The position numbers and the translations under genes are program-made. Under the pieces are notes generated by a model. It was not told the origin of the DNA, did no database searches, and saw only the letters and a list, made by a program, of their open reading frames with translations. This document shows positions 1-6,757 of a stretch of DNA of 9,336 bases, piece by piece; the first letter of the stretch is position 1, and every line of letters starts with the position of its first letter. Source of the DNA: Psychromonas sp. (GTDB lineage: Bacteria; Pseudomonadota; Gammaproteobacteria; Enterobacterales; Psychromonadaceae); contig JAGLDN010000481.1 of assembly GCA_023145575.1 (NCBI GenBank), forward strand, positions 1 to 9,336, in the 5' to 3' direction.

Positions 1-1
1 G

Positions 2-127
2 TATGCTCGCACTAGCTTGCTCAATGCTTTGGTTGCCAATGTGAAAGCTCAACAGCCCCTAGCGGTATTGGTATTTACCCGTTACCAATCAAAGTGTTTT
101 ATTTATAGCCGTTACCATTCAAAATGA
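2..127 (+). other. Tail of an unidentified reading frame cut by the window edge
   Basis: An open frame enters from the left edge and runs about 41 codons to a TGA at 125-127. It begins with the residues YARTSLLNALVANVKAQQP and ends RYHSK. I do not recognise the family. The last 16 codons lie inside the pair of 30-bp-spaced direct repeats at 79-131, so the true protein may end in repeat DNA or this may be a frame-shifted remnant. A gene ending in terminal repeats would fit the end of an insertion sequence (IS21-type elements have such subterminal repeats), but no diagnostic transposase motif is visible. Coding status is uncertain. Confidence 0.25.
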
Positions 128-131
128 TTTA
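79..131. repeat. Two 23-bp direct repeats, 30-bp period
   Basis: Copy 1 (79-101) and copy 2 (109-131) both start CCGTTACCA and match at 20 of 23 positions. They differ at positions 10, 16 and 19 of the unit. Short degenerate repeats at a fixed phase are typical of transposase-binding sites at IS ends or of regulator-binding arrays. The position just after a truncated reading frame favours an IS end, but this is inference. Confidence 0.6.
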
Positions 132-373
132 ACCAGTTGTCAGATCGGGCGCAAAAGTAAGGCGCAGTATGATTACCTCTCCAAGATTAGCTGCGCAACA
201 TTTTCCAGTAGTTTCAATAAAAAGATATTTGAAGTTTAATAGATAGCCATCTCAAATACTGCCAGGTTGTCCTCTGATTGATTAACTACGTTAATTAATC
301 AATACCTTCTCCAATTTTTATTTCAGCTCAAAATATAGCTTCCCTCTCTATATAAATCAATAGCTTACAGGCT
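132..373. other. Gene-free stretch with one AT-rich inverted repeat
   Basis: No supportable gene on either strand: all frames are broken by frequent stops. The only clear structure is an inverted repeat with 9-bp arms, ATTGATTAA at 277-285 and TTAATCAAT at 295-303, separated by 9 nt. It has no T-run and is pure AT apart from one C/G pair per arm, so it is more like a protein-binding dyad or remnant than a terminator. Confidence 0.5.
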
Positions 374-414
374 AAAAAAACTTGCCAAAATGGGTTGGCT
401 TTCATTTTGACAAG
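374..414 (-). terminator. Intrinsic terminator of the efflux operon
   Basis: On the minus strand a 12-bp stem (CTTGTCAAAATG, 414 to 403, with CATTTTGGCAAG, 392 to 381) closes a 10-nt loop. The only imperfection is a G-U wobble on that strand; on the plus strand the same position is an A-C mismatch. It is followed directly by seven T (380 to 374). The strand-specific wobble and T-run mean it works for minus-strand transcripts, about 160 nt past the stop codon of the last operon gene. Confidence 0.85.
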
Positions 415-575
415 GGTATTGCTAATGAGAGGAATTTAAATGAAAAAAATACATCTAAATGTAATTAGTGTTTGAGATGTCGCCACAACGCTTGCTATAT
501 TTTGCACCTTTAATGATAATTGGCATACAAGTAAAAGACTTAAATAACATGCGTTTATATTATTGATAAGCTCAT
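415..575. other. 3' untranslated stretch, no convincing gene
   Basis: This lies between the last operon stop codon and the terminator. On the plus strand an AGAGGA at 428-433 precedes an ATG at 440 that starts only an 11-codon frame (MKKIHLNVISV). The downstream sequence remains open in other frames but matches no family I know, so I do not call a gene. Confidence 0.4.
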
Positions 576-1766
576 TTAGCTTGATTGAACGTCGTTATGT
601 GAAATAGTCTTTTTTATCGGAGCGATTCTTGTATTGATGTCCTTTTGACGTTGTCTTACATTATAAATAGCAAAGGCACCAAAAACGATAAATAACGCCC
701 AAAGTTGTAACCATCCACCGATAGTCGAAGCCCAAGGTGCTCCGAGTTCATTGAGTTTTAGCATTGTCATAATTGCGGGAATTGCGGGAATTAATTGTGA
801 GAAATTTACCAATAATTTTGGAATTAATATTATTGGCCAAACAAAACCTGCTAGAAAGATGATTGGCATGCCCATTAATAAAAAGACTTGAGTTGGTCGC
901 TCGGTATTTTTAAAGAAGCAACTAAGCCATATTCCTAACGTTGCAACCGATAATAAAAAGGGGATCATTAGCAGTAACATATCACGGAGATCAGCCACTA
1001 ATGTAACACCATAATACATAAACCCCCAGCCGATATAGAGTGCGGTTAATAGGCTATAAATGCATAAAAAGGCAAGCAGTCGAGCACTGACTAATTGTAC
1101 TGCTGAAACGCGAGACCAGTAGCCTTTTTTCTGCCATTGCGTTGCGCCGATTGTGCCTAGAGCAATTAACATTGTCTGGTGCAAAAGAAGTAATAAAAGT
1201 CCAGGTATCAAATAGGGGTTATAACTTATTGTGGGATTGAAAACAGGTACTGTGTTTAACTTTATGGGATTAAGTGATAGGTGCATTTCTTGGATACTCG
1301 CGCCGTGAAAGAGTGATCCGCTACGTTGAATTTTTTTGCTTATCTCCATGCTAATGACAGTCAATGTTTTAGCAATCGCACCAAAAACAAGGAAATAACT
1401 CGCATCAGCCCCGTAACTTAATGTACTTTGTTGTCCAAGTAATAGATTGTGTTTAAAGTTATTTGGGATAATCAAAAAACCTCGAGCTTTACCTGATTCA
1501 ATCATTTTTTTTGCTTGTTGAATTGAACCTACCTTGGCAACAACTTTAATTTTAGGACTGGCATTTGTATCGCGAATGATTTGGTGGCTTAATGATGTTT
1601 GATCATGATCGATGATCACAATCGTTTGCTTAGTGGGTACACCTGTTAAATACGGTGATGGATAAAGCATTAAATAGAAAATAGGCGCGGCAATAACGGT
1701 TAACATGACGGGAACATTATGAAATATTGTACGAAATTCAAAGCGCATTAATATCAAAAAGTTCAT
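576..1766 (-). CDS. ABC-2-type transport permease (second of pair)
   Basis: An inner-membrane permease subunit of a predicted tripartite exporter. The 396-residue protein has the ABC-2 (ABC2_membrane_3 / YhgE-YbhR-like) plan. One membrane segment lies at about 18-38. A large periplasmic domain of roughly 140 residues opens with VIIDHDQTSLSHQIIRDTNA (50-69), the family's 'VVDxDxSxLSRxxIRxxxAS' signature. About five more segments follow (near 183-208, 224-248, 262-284, 292-313, 350-369), with the conserved AGFVWP at 306-311. The ATG overlaps the TGA of the upstream permease gene (ATGA at 1763-1766) and is preceded by GAGG 7 nt away, so the two are translationally coupled and probably form a heterodimer. 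There is no Walker A or signature motif in this protein, so it has no ATPase of its own. The substrate is unknown; relatives export drugs or hydrophobic compounds. Confidence 0.9.
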   Translation of the reverse strand: MNFLILMRFEFRTIFHNVPVMLTVIAAPIFYLMLYPSPYLTGVPTKQTIVIIDHDQTSLSHQIIRDTNASPKIKVVAKVGSIQQAKKMIESGKARGFLIIPNNFKHNLLLGQQSTLSYGADASYFLVFGAIAKTLTVISMEISKKIQRSGSLFHGASIQEMHLSLNPIKLNTVPVFNPTISYNPYLIPGLLLLLLHQTMLIALGTIGATQWQKKGYWSRVSAVQLVSARLLAFLCIYSLLTALYIGWGFMYYGVTLVADLRDMLLLMIPFLLSVATLGIWLSCFFKNTERPTQVFLLMGMPIIFLAGFVWPIILIPKLLVNFSQLIPAIPAIMTMLKLNELGAPWASTIGGWLQLWALFIVFGAFAIYNVRQRQKDINTRIAPIKKTISHNDVQSS

Positions 1767-2932
1767 ATTTTAGCCTCAATTATTTCACTACAAGCCATTT
1801 GTTTTTTTAATGATGAAAAATACTTATTAATCAACATCACGATAATAGGCACTAACACTAGAAAACCAGCATAACTTGATAGGTCGAGTACCATGTCCAC
1901 AAAATTTATGCCATAATTAACCACTTTAATGTGTATATCAATGTAATGACTTGATGGCATGATCGACCGATAATATTGTATTAGCTTAGGCATATCTTGA
2001 GTGGGAAAGGTTATTCCCATAAACGCAAAAGCGGGGGCAAGAATTGCACTGAATATACTAGTGACTATTGTCCCATTTAGCAGTACAAAAAAGAGGCACA
2101 AGACAATTAACCAGACGGCTAAAAGCATTATGGCAAGTGCAACTAATAAAGTAAAAATAGATCCGTTGTTGGATATGCCAATGACTTGATAAATTAAGCT
2201 GTATATAAAGCTACCATGAAGTAACATGATCGCAGTGTAAAATGTTATTTTAACAAATAAAACTTTCCATACGCCAAGTGAATACCAAGTTTGTGTGGTA
2301 TTGTTTTTAAATTCATAATTAATGCTATTGATAAAGGATAAGCCTGCAACAAGCTGTAGAAATGCAATTAAGATAGGTGGACTAAGAAAAGCAATGTAAT
2401 TATTATTGCTGTTAAATAATGCTGTTAATTGATGTTTAATCGGGTTAATGTTTATATTTGCTTGGTGTATTGTAGCCCCTAAAAGTAATTGTTTTATCTT
2501 TGAAAGTGCGTGTAATTTATCGGCTAAACTTTCTGATATTTTACTGGAAAGTAATTTTCCAACTAATAAAAATTGTGCGTTATAACGAATATCAATCGTG
2601 GGTTGATTTTTTCTGATCAGATCAACTTTTAATTTATAAGGAAATGTCACTAAAGCAAAGACGTTACCTAGTTTCATTGCTTGCTGTGCATCAGATGTAT
2701 TCGCAAAGCTAATGACTTTTATACTTGGGCTAGCGTTAAGGTAACGAATGAGTTGTCGACTGAGTTGACTATTATCATAATCGACAACCGCAACGGGCAA
2801 ATTTTGAGGTATTGCGGAACTAAATATCCACCACAAAAAGAGGAGCGTGAAAATGGGGACATAAGTGGCTAATGCAATTTGCCATGGATCGCAACAAAGT
2901 GCCCGAAATTCTCTTTTAAACAATTTCATCAT
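1763..2932 (-). CDS. ABC-2-type transport permease (first of pair)
   Basis: A 389-residue inner-membrane subunit paralogous to the gene after it. It has a membrane segment at about 21-40, then a large periplasmic domain beginning VAVVDYDNSQLSRQLIRYLN (47-66) followed by ASP, then about five helices (near 178-200, 222-250, 255-285, 289-312, 353-371) with the family motif GITFP at 316-320. It starts at the first of two adjacent ATGs, 1 nt after the adaptor gene's TAA. No Shine-Dalgarno is visible upstream (the sequence is A/T only near the start), so its translation probably depends on ribosomes finishing the adaptor gene. It most resembles the YbhS/YbhR/YhhJ permeases, which normally work with an ABC ATPase. 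None is encoded here, and this protein has no nucleotide-binding motifs. Confidence 0.9.
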   Translation of the reverse strand: MMKLFKREFRALCCDPWQIALATYVPIFTLLFLWWIFSSAIPQNLPVAVVDYDNSQLSRQLIRYLNASPSIKVISFANTSDAQQAMKLGNVFALVTFPYKLKVDLIRKNQPTIDIRYNAQFLLVGKLLSSKISESLADKLHALSKIKQLLLGATIHQANININPIKHQLTALFNSNNNYIAFLSPPILIAFLQLVAGLSFINSINYEFKNNTTQTWYSLGVWKVLFVKITFYTAIMLLHGSFIYSLIYQVIGISNNGSIFTLLVALAIMLLAVWLIVLCLFFVLLNGTIVTSIFSAILAPAFAFMGITFPTQDMPKLIQYYRSIMPSSHYIDIHIKVVNYGINFVDMVLDLSSYAGFLVLVPIIVMLINKYFSSLKKQMACSEIIEAKI

Positions 2933-2933
2933 A

Positions 2934-3914
2934 TTATTTTATTGCTTGTTTGATTAATACCGTCATGCCCACTCGTAAATTTTTAATCGGCTTGATAGGG
3001 CGTAGCTCTACACTGAATGTTTTCATATCAAAATCATGGCCACTTTCTGTTGCACGCCAAATGGCAAAGTTGCCCATCACTGAAATATAACTCACTCTAA
3101 AGGTATAATCATGCTCAAGAACCGGAATATGAACATTGATTTTTTTTTGTAGCGTGAAATTTTTTAGATCATCTTCTCTGATTTGAAAAACTGCCCATAT
3201 ATCATTCATATCAATCAGGCTGACAACAGGAAATCCACTGGGCACTAATTCACCGCTGTGTAATAAAACATCGGTTACTTGTCCCGTTATAGGGGAACGC
3301 ATTTGACTGTCCGTTAAAATTGCATTTACTTCATTAACAACGCCTTCTGCCATACGAACTTTACCCGCTGCAGCAGCTTTGGTTTCAATGCGTGACCCTT
3401 CTTTCGTCAATTGGTACTGAGCAAATGCCGCTTGTTCGGTGTAGTCTGCTGCTTGCCATTGGGTAAATGCTTCATCTCGTTTTTGTCTGGCAAGTACACC
3501 TTCATTAAAGAGATTATTGACGCGATCATAGGTTGTTTTGGATAATTTTTTAGCGGTTTGTGCTTTTCGCCATTGGTCTTCAGTTGCTTTTATTTCCTGT
3601 ATTCTTGCGCCTTGATCTACTGCTTTGAGTTGTGCGTTAGCTGCATCTCTGCCTCCTTCCGCTTGCATTAATTTAGCATTTAATTCGGGACTATCGATAA
3701 CATATAATAAATCACCTTCAGTGACATTATCTCCGCGTGTTACCATTACATTTTTTATTCGCCCAGCAGCTTTAGATGAAACATGATATTCTTGGGCTTC
3801 TATCTGTCCTTGAAGAATTACTGGTTTAGGAGAGTACGCGAGCACTAAACCATAGCCTAAAAAAACAAGCAAAATAACAATAGCACCGCCCGCTAATATT
3901 TTATTTAATGTCAT
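2934..3914 (-). CDS. HlyD/YbhG-type periplasmic adaptor (membrane fusion protein)
   Basis: Bridges the inner-membrane permeases to the TolC-type channel. The 326-residue protein has an N-terminal membrane anchor (about 8-27) and a first lipoyl half (about 43-80: SSKAAGRIKNV, then GDNVTEGDLLYVID). A coiled-coil hairpin rich in A, Q, K and E follows at about 80-200. The second lipoyl half (MRSPITGQVTDVLLHSGELV, 205-224) and a beta-barrel domain come next, including the FAIWRATESGHDFDMKTF segment (283-300) typical of YbhG/YhiI adaptors from ABC-2-linked exporters. AAGGA lies 10 nt before the ATG, inside the end of the channel gene, and the intergenic gap is 3 nt. Length is close to E. coli YbhG. 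Its partner class points to small-molecule efflux rather than type I protein secretion. Confidence 0.92.
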   Translation of the reverse strand: MTLNKILAGGAIVILLVFLGYGLVLAYSPKPVILQGQIEAQEYHVSSKAAGRIKNVMVTRGDNVTEGDLLYVIDSPELNAKLMQAEGGRDAANAQLKAVDQGARIQEIKATEDQWRKAQTAKKLSKTTYDRVNNLFNEGVLARQKRDEAFTQWQAADYTEQAAFAQYQLTKEGSRIETKAAAAGKVRMAEGVVNEVNAILTDSQMRSPITGQVTDVLLHSGELVPSGFPVVSLIDMNDIWAVFQIREDDLKNFTLQKKINVHIPVLEHDYTFRVSYISVMGNFAIWRATESGHDFDMKTFSVELRPIKPIKNLRVGMTVLIKQAIK

Positions 3915-3917
3915 ATT

Positions 3918-5279
3918 TTAAATGTCCTTATGGCGACTTTGAGTAATAAATTGATTGATCTGGCTGCTCATAGACATCAACCTAGCGTAGGCTTGAATAT
4001 AATGATATTTTTCTGCAAGCTGTTTTGTTTTTGCGGCAGTAAGCTTTAATTCTGCATCCACTATGTCAATGGAAGTTGATAGTCCCTGCCTAAAGGCGAG
4101 AGATCGCAATCGTTCATTTTCAGTCGCAAGTTTAATCGATAAATTGAGTGCTGAAATTTCGTCTTGGGCTTGTAATAGATCGCGATAGTTTTTCTCAAGC
4201 AATAAATTCAAATCTTGTTGTGTCTGCGCTCGCGTGTAACGTGCTTGAAGTTGTGCATTTTTTGCGGCTTCTACTTTACCGCTTCGTCCATTTCGACTTA
4301 ACAGAGGTATTTTTACTCCAACGCCAACAAGCCAGTCAGGCTCGGCTTGTGAAAAAAGGCTATCGTCTTTATATAAAGTGTAATTCCCATATAAAAATAC
4401 AGTGGGGTAATAACCACTTTTTTCAATATTAATAAGGTCCTGGGCTTGTTCTTCTTTGCTTTTTAGTAGGCGTAAAGCTGGGTGATTAGCGATGGTTTTC
4501 TTTGAAATCTCAGTAAAGGAAAGTTCGGAATTTAGTTCAAACATTGGAGAACTAGTTTCAACTTGTTTTTTATGCAACATTTGAGCAAGTGCAATTTGAG
4601 CCATTTCAGCTTGTCTTTTAGCCCGAGAGACCGCAATTCTTTCATTAGCTAATGCTACTTGTGCATTAAGTCTTTCGACCTTCGCTATCTGACCTTGAGA
4701 TTCCAATTTTTTTGCATGACTTGCGTGCTTTTCAAGGGCGCTTAATAATTGTTGATGTGTTTTGACGAGCACTTTTGTAACAGCAACCGCATAATAACGA
4801 TCGACTAATTGTACAAATAGCTTGCTTTTTTCAATGTCTTCGTTGGCTTTTTTTTCTTGTACTTTATCTTTCGTTATGCTTTGTGCCGCCGTTATTTTTC
4901 CACCAGTATAAATAGGCCACATCGCTTGTAGGCTTGATCGAAAAATATCTTGTTCGGTTAATGCAATTGATGGAATGGGAATGGCAATATTGGTCGAAGG
5001 AGATAATGGGTTTGCAATGTTAATTTTTTGGTCATTTAATTGAATTGGATCGGATAAATGCGTGTAGCTTCCAACAAGGTTGATAGCGGGGAAATTTAAA
5101 TCTTTACTCGCATCGACTTGTTCTTTTGCTTTCTCAACTTCTAAATTACTTGCATGTAGATTGTTACTCACGTAGACAAGGTGTGTCCATGCTTGTGAAA
5201 AATTAAGGCTTTGGGCAACACCAAAAAAAGGAAGGCTGAGTAATATTGTAAATAGTAATAATGAAGGTTTTTTTTTCAT
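3918..5279 (-). CDS. TolC-family outer-membrane efflux channel
   Basis: Outer-membrane/periplasmic duct of the exporter. From the chosen start it is 453 residues, usual for the family. It has a signal peptide (MKKKPSLLLFTILLSLPFFG, cleavage near GVA-QS) and two outer-membrane-efflux-protein repeats made of long helices. The family motif MWPIYTGGK sits in the first repeat, with a strand-like VGVGVKIPLLS in the second and FRQGLSTSIDIVDAELKL near the end. The frame is open 20 codons further upstream to an ATG at 5339, but that would bury the signal peptide, lacks a Shine-Dalgarno and would lie about 8 nt from the predicted transcription start. The ATG at 5279 has GGAGA 13 nt upstream, a slightly long spacing. 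Codons 2-4 are a run of nine A. It is first in the operon, so it heads a channel-adaptor-permease-permease transcript. Confidence 0.92.
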   Translation of the reverse strand: MKKKPSLLLFTILLSLPFFGVAQSLNFSQAWTHLVYVSNNLHASNLEVEKAKEQVDASKDLNFPAINLVGSYTHLSDPIQLNDQKINIANPLSPSTNIAIPIPSIALTEQDIFRSSLQAMWPIYTGGKITAAQSITKDKVQEKKANEDIEKSKLFVQLVDRYYAVAVTKVLVKTHQQLLSALEKHASHAKKLESQGQIAKVERLNAQVALANERIAVSRAKRQAEMAQIALAQMLHKKQVETSSPMFELNSELSFTEISKKTIANHPALRLLKSKEEQAQDLINIEKSGYYPTVFLYGNYTLYKDDSLFSQAEPDWLVGVGVKIPLLSRNGRSGKVEAAKNAQLQARYTRAQTQQDLNLLLEKNYRDLLQAQDEISALNLSIKLATENERLRSLAFRQGLSTSIDIVDAELKLTAAKTKQLAEKYHYIQAYARLMSMSSQINQFITQSRHKDI

Positions 5280-5342
5280 TTTATTTTGGATGTCTCCATA
5301 AGCTTGTCCCCGTGCAATTTTAAAACGAGAAATCAGCATGTG

Positions 5343-5364
5343 AATTGTATCAAAATATACAATT
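5343..5364. promoter_or_regulatory. Candidate operator: perfect 8+8 bp inverted repeat
   Basis: The arms AATTGTAT (5343-5350) and ATACAATT (5357-5364) are perfect inverse complements separated by CAAAAT. The dyad covers the predicted -10 of the efflux operon, the usual place for a repressor of the TetR or MarR type that governs efflux genes. No regulator gene is in the window, so the cognate protein is unknown. Confidence 0.65.
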
Positions 5365-5383
5365 TAGTAAGTCGTGAGGTAAA
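5354..5383 (-). promoter_or_regulatory. Predicted sigma-70 promoter of the efflux operon
   Basis: On the minus strand, TTTACC (5383-5378) and TATATT (5359-5354) are spaced 18 nt. The -10 sits inside the inverted repeat 5343-5364. Transcription would begin near 5347 and leave a leader of about 68 nt before the ATG at 5279, including its GGAGA. The -35 is a moderate match, so the call rests partly on position. Confidence 0.45.
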
Positions 5384-5894
5384 TAGCCTCGTAACAGGAC
5401 GTTAAAGGTATCAATACTTCGTAATTAAGAAGATGATTCCCTTAGCATTTCACATACTAGGCGATAGCTCGAATAAACATACAGCCTAGCAACATTTTTA
5501 GGGCAAACAAAAAATGATGACAGTTTTTCAATTTTTATGGAAAGTGATTGACTTTGTTAATTACTAAAAGGAAATGCTAAATTTTGTCATGATCTTCTTT
5601 CTTAGCAATCGACTAAATGAGTGATTTTTAATAACAAAAAGTATCACAATCTTAATTACCTTGAAATAACAGTTATGACTTTAACAGGATATGAAATAAT
5701 AACAATAAATTTATATTTTTGGCTTGTTAAATTTGAACGTGTGACCTATTTTATACTCGTGGTTTTTGAAAACGCTCCTAGTTTTAGAAAAAACATCTTG
5801 TATTTTAATTTAAAAAGATCAGACTATAAGTATGAAATATCATGATCTTACAGGTAGAAAAAATACTAGGATTTCGTCATATAATGAATAGAGA
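5384..5894. other. Gene-free AT-rich spacer
   Basis: I see no gene I can support. The longest frame on the plus strand (from a GTG at 5621 to about 5845, 74 codons) has no ribosome site at its start, resembles nothing known and has the composition of translated AT-rich noncoding DNA. Short dyads are present, for example CTAGGC near 5457 pairing with GCCTAG about 28 nt on, and TGCTAA near 5575 pairing with TTAGCA about 28 nt on, but none is strong. Confidence 0.45.
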
Positions 5895-5948
5895 TAAGAC
5901 TAAGACTAAGACTAAGAATAAGAATAAGAATAAGAATAAGAATAAGAA
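5895..5948 (+). repeat. Hexanucleotide microsatellite, nine units
   Basis: Three perfect TAAGAC units are followed by six perfect TAAGAA units, 54 bp with no interruption. Because the unit is six bases, gain or loss of units keeps any reading frame. One plus frame reads as alternating KT then KN dipeptides and is continuous with the decayed transposase frame to its right; another reads RL then RI; the third contains a stop in every unit. The two block types suggest a C/A substitution that then spread by slippage. Confidence 0.95.
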
Positions 5949-5951
5949 TGA

Positions 5952-6393
5952 GTTCGAGCGTATAAAAGAAATTTATATCTGGAGGATGTTGGCCTTAAGA
6001 TATGATTTCTCAAGCATATCGATAGCATAAAACAAGCATTGTTTGACATTTAAATGATGATAAAAAGATTCAATGAATCACATCAAACAGTGGTAATTCA
6101 GAGGTTTTTTTGGGCAGGTATCAAATTTGATTGGTGATAATTCATTTAACACAAATCACTTTTTAATATAATCGATAAATTTGAGTTTATAAACTCCTTA
6201 GATCCAATGAAATATTCATGATTAGGTCTACAAAAATGGTTCGTTCGTAATGGTTTTAGTTGCATGCAACCTAAAGGAGTTTCATACAAATTTAAACCAA
6301 TTAAGCGACGATCAAAGGTAATGAATATGCTCGAAACAATAAATATTTTGCAATAGTTAAAATGTTCTGGCGAAGTATTTATGAATTTTCCGA
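5952..6393 (+). pseudogene. Decayed IS630-family transposase
   Basis: No intact frame survives, but pieces in order on the plus strand match an IS630-type transposase. First is an N-terminal helix-turn-helix-like part, ERIKEIYIWRMLALRYDFSS (about 5953-6012). Next is a shifted piece near 6026-6080 resembling the usual 'ALLFDD..IRRF' stretch (QALFDI, then MIKRFNES). Then NLIGDN near 6128-6143 resembles the family's 'GLDGLIxDNY'. The best match is KWFVRNGFSCMQPKGVSYKF (6234-6293), the hallmark 'KWLHRxGFSYKKPKGVPHKF' of IS630 proteins. The stretch ends near GEVFMNF (about 6370-6390), close to where the family's first DDE aspartate (xxxFMD) would be expected. In-frame stops interrupt it, for example at 6147, 6219 and 6352. 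The catalytic C-terminal half is missing. This is a long-dead relic. Confidence 0.75.
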
Positions 6394-6427
6394 TCATATA
6401 TCAGCTAGTGATCATATATTAGCTACT
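6392..6427. repeat. 18-bp tandem duplication
   Basis: GATCATATATCAGCTAGT (6392-6409) is followed immediately by a second copy (6410-6427) identical at 16 of 18 positions. It starts right where similarity to the IS630 relic fades, so it may mark the deletion junction that removed the transposase's 3' half. Confidence 0.8.
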
Positions 6428-6480
6428 ATTGTGCATGCTTTATCGAGTAGCATAATTGACAACTTTCAAATATTGAATTT

Positions 6481-6496
6481 CACCTCAATTGAGGTG
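6481..6496. promoter_or_regulatory. Perfect 16-bp palindrome, candidate protein-binding site
   Basis: CACCTCAA joined to TTGAGGTG without a spacer makes a fully symmetric 8+8 site. The CCTCAA..TTGAGG half-sites resemble those of MerR-family dyads such as SoxR boxes, but the spacing is shorter (the SoxR consensus dyad is 18 bp with a GTTAAC core). No gene or clear promoter adjoins it. It lies about 400 bp upstream of the HD-GYP start. Confidence 0.5.
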
Positions 6497-6715
6497 CTTT
6501 GAAGTAGCATGGATTTATACCCTTGTTACTTCGAAATGCAACGTCAGATTTGCAAATTGTGCTAAGGTATTCGACATAAAATCACCTTTAATTATTAACG
6601 AGTCGTTCTAATTCGAAATTTTATAACTTTGTTGATTGGTACAAGTAGCCAGTCCGTTGGTGCGCCAACTTGACTTTTGTTCACCCGAGAGTAGCCTTGC
6701 ACTTAGCAATCGAAA

Positions 6716-6724
6716 GGGGGGGGG
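6716..6724. repeat. Run of nine G
   Basis: A G9 homopolymer in otherwise AT-rich DNA, 168 bp upstream of the HD-GYP start codon. G-runs of this length are slippage-prone in bacteria. Confidence 0.95.
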
Positions 6725-6732
6725 ACAATAAA

Positions 6733-6757
6733 AGAATTAATATTTTCCATTAATTCT
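6733..6757. repeat. Inverted repeat with 9-bp arms
   Basis: AGAATTAAT (6733-6741) and ATTAATTCT (6749-6757) are perfect inverse complements around ATTTTCC. There is no T-run on either side, so it is not an obvious terminator. It lies in the probable control region of the HD-GYP gene and could be an operator. Confidence 0.5.

Noticed and set aside
440..475. 11-codon plus-strand frame MKKIHLNVISV with a ribosome-site-like AGAGGA
   Set aside because: Too short, stops at once, and resembles no leader peptide controlling a following gene. The downstream DNA is the operon's antisense.
568..582. AAGCT/AGCTT hairpin over the last permease gene's stop codon as the operon terminator
   Set aside because: The stem is only 5 bp and there is no T-run on either strand. 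The hairpin at 374-414 is far stronger.
5621..5845. 74-codon plus-strand frame
   Set aside because: No ribosome site, no recognisable family, and composition like translated AT-rich spacer.
5895..5948. Microsatellite as a CRISPR-like array
   Set aside because: Units are 6 bp with no spacers.
5842..6030. Small protein of 62 residues with KT/KN repeats
   Set aside because: It is the microsatellite read in frame with the N-terminal relic of an IS630 transposase and stops where the transposase should continue.
6146..6397. 83-codon minus-strand frame
   Set aside because: It is the antisense of the IS630 relic, whose plus-strand KWFVRNGFS...PKG motif explains the sequence.
6681..6722. HPRVALHLAIERGG read as a KilA-N-like motif
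   Set aside because: Only about 14 residues match, the frame is broken on both sides and it ends in the G-run. This is probably coincidence.
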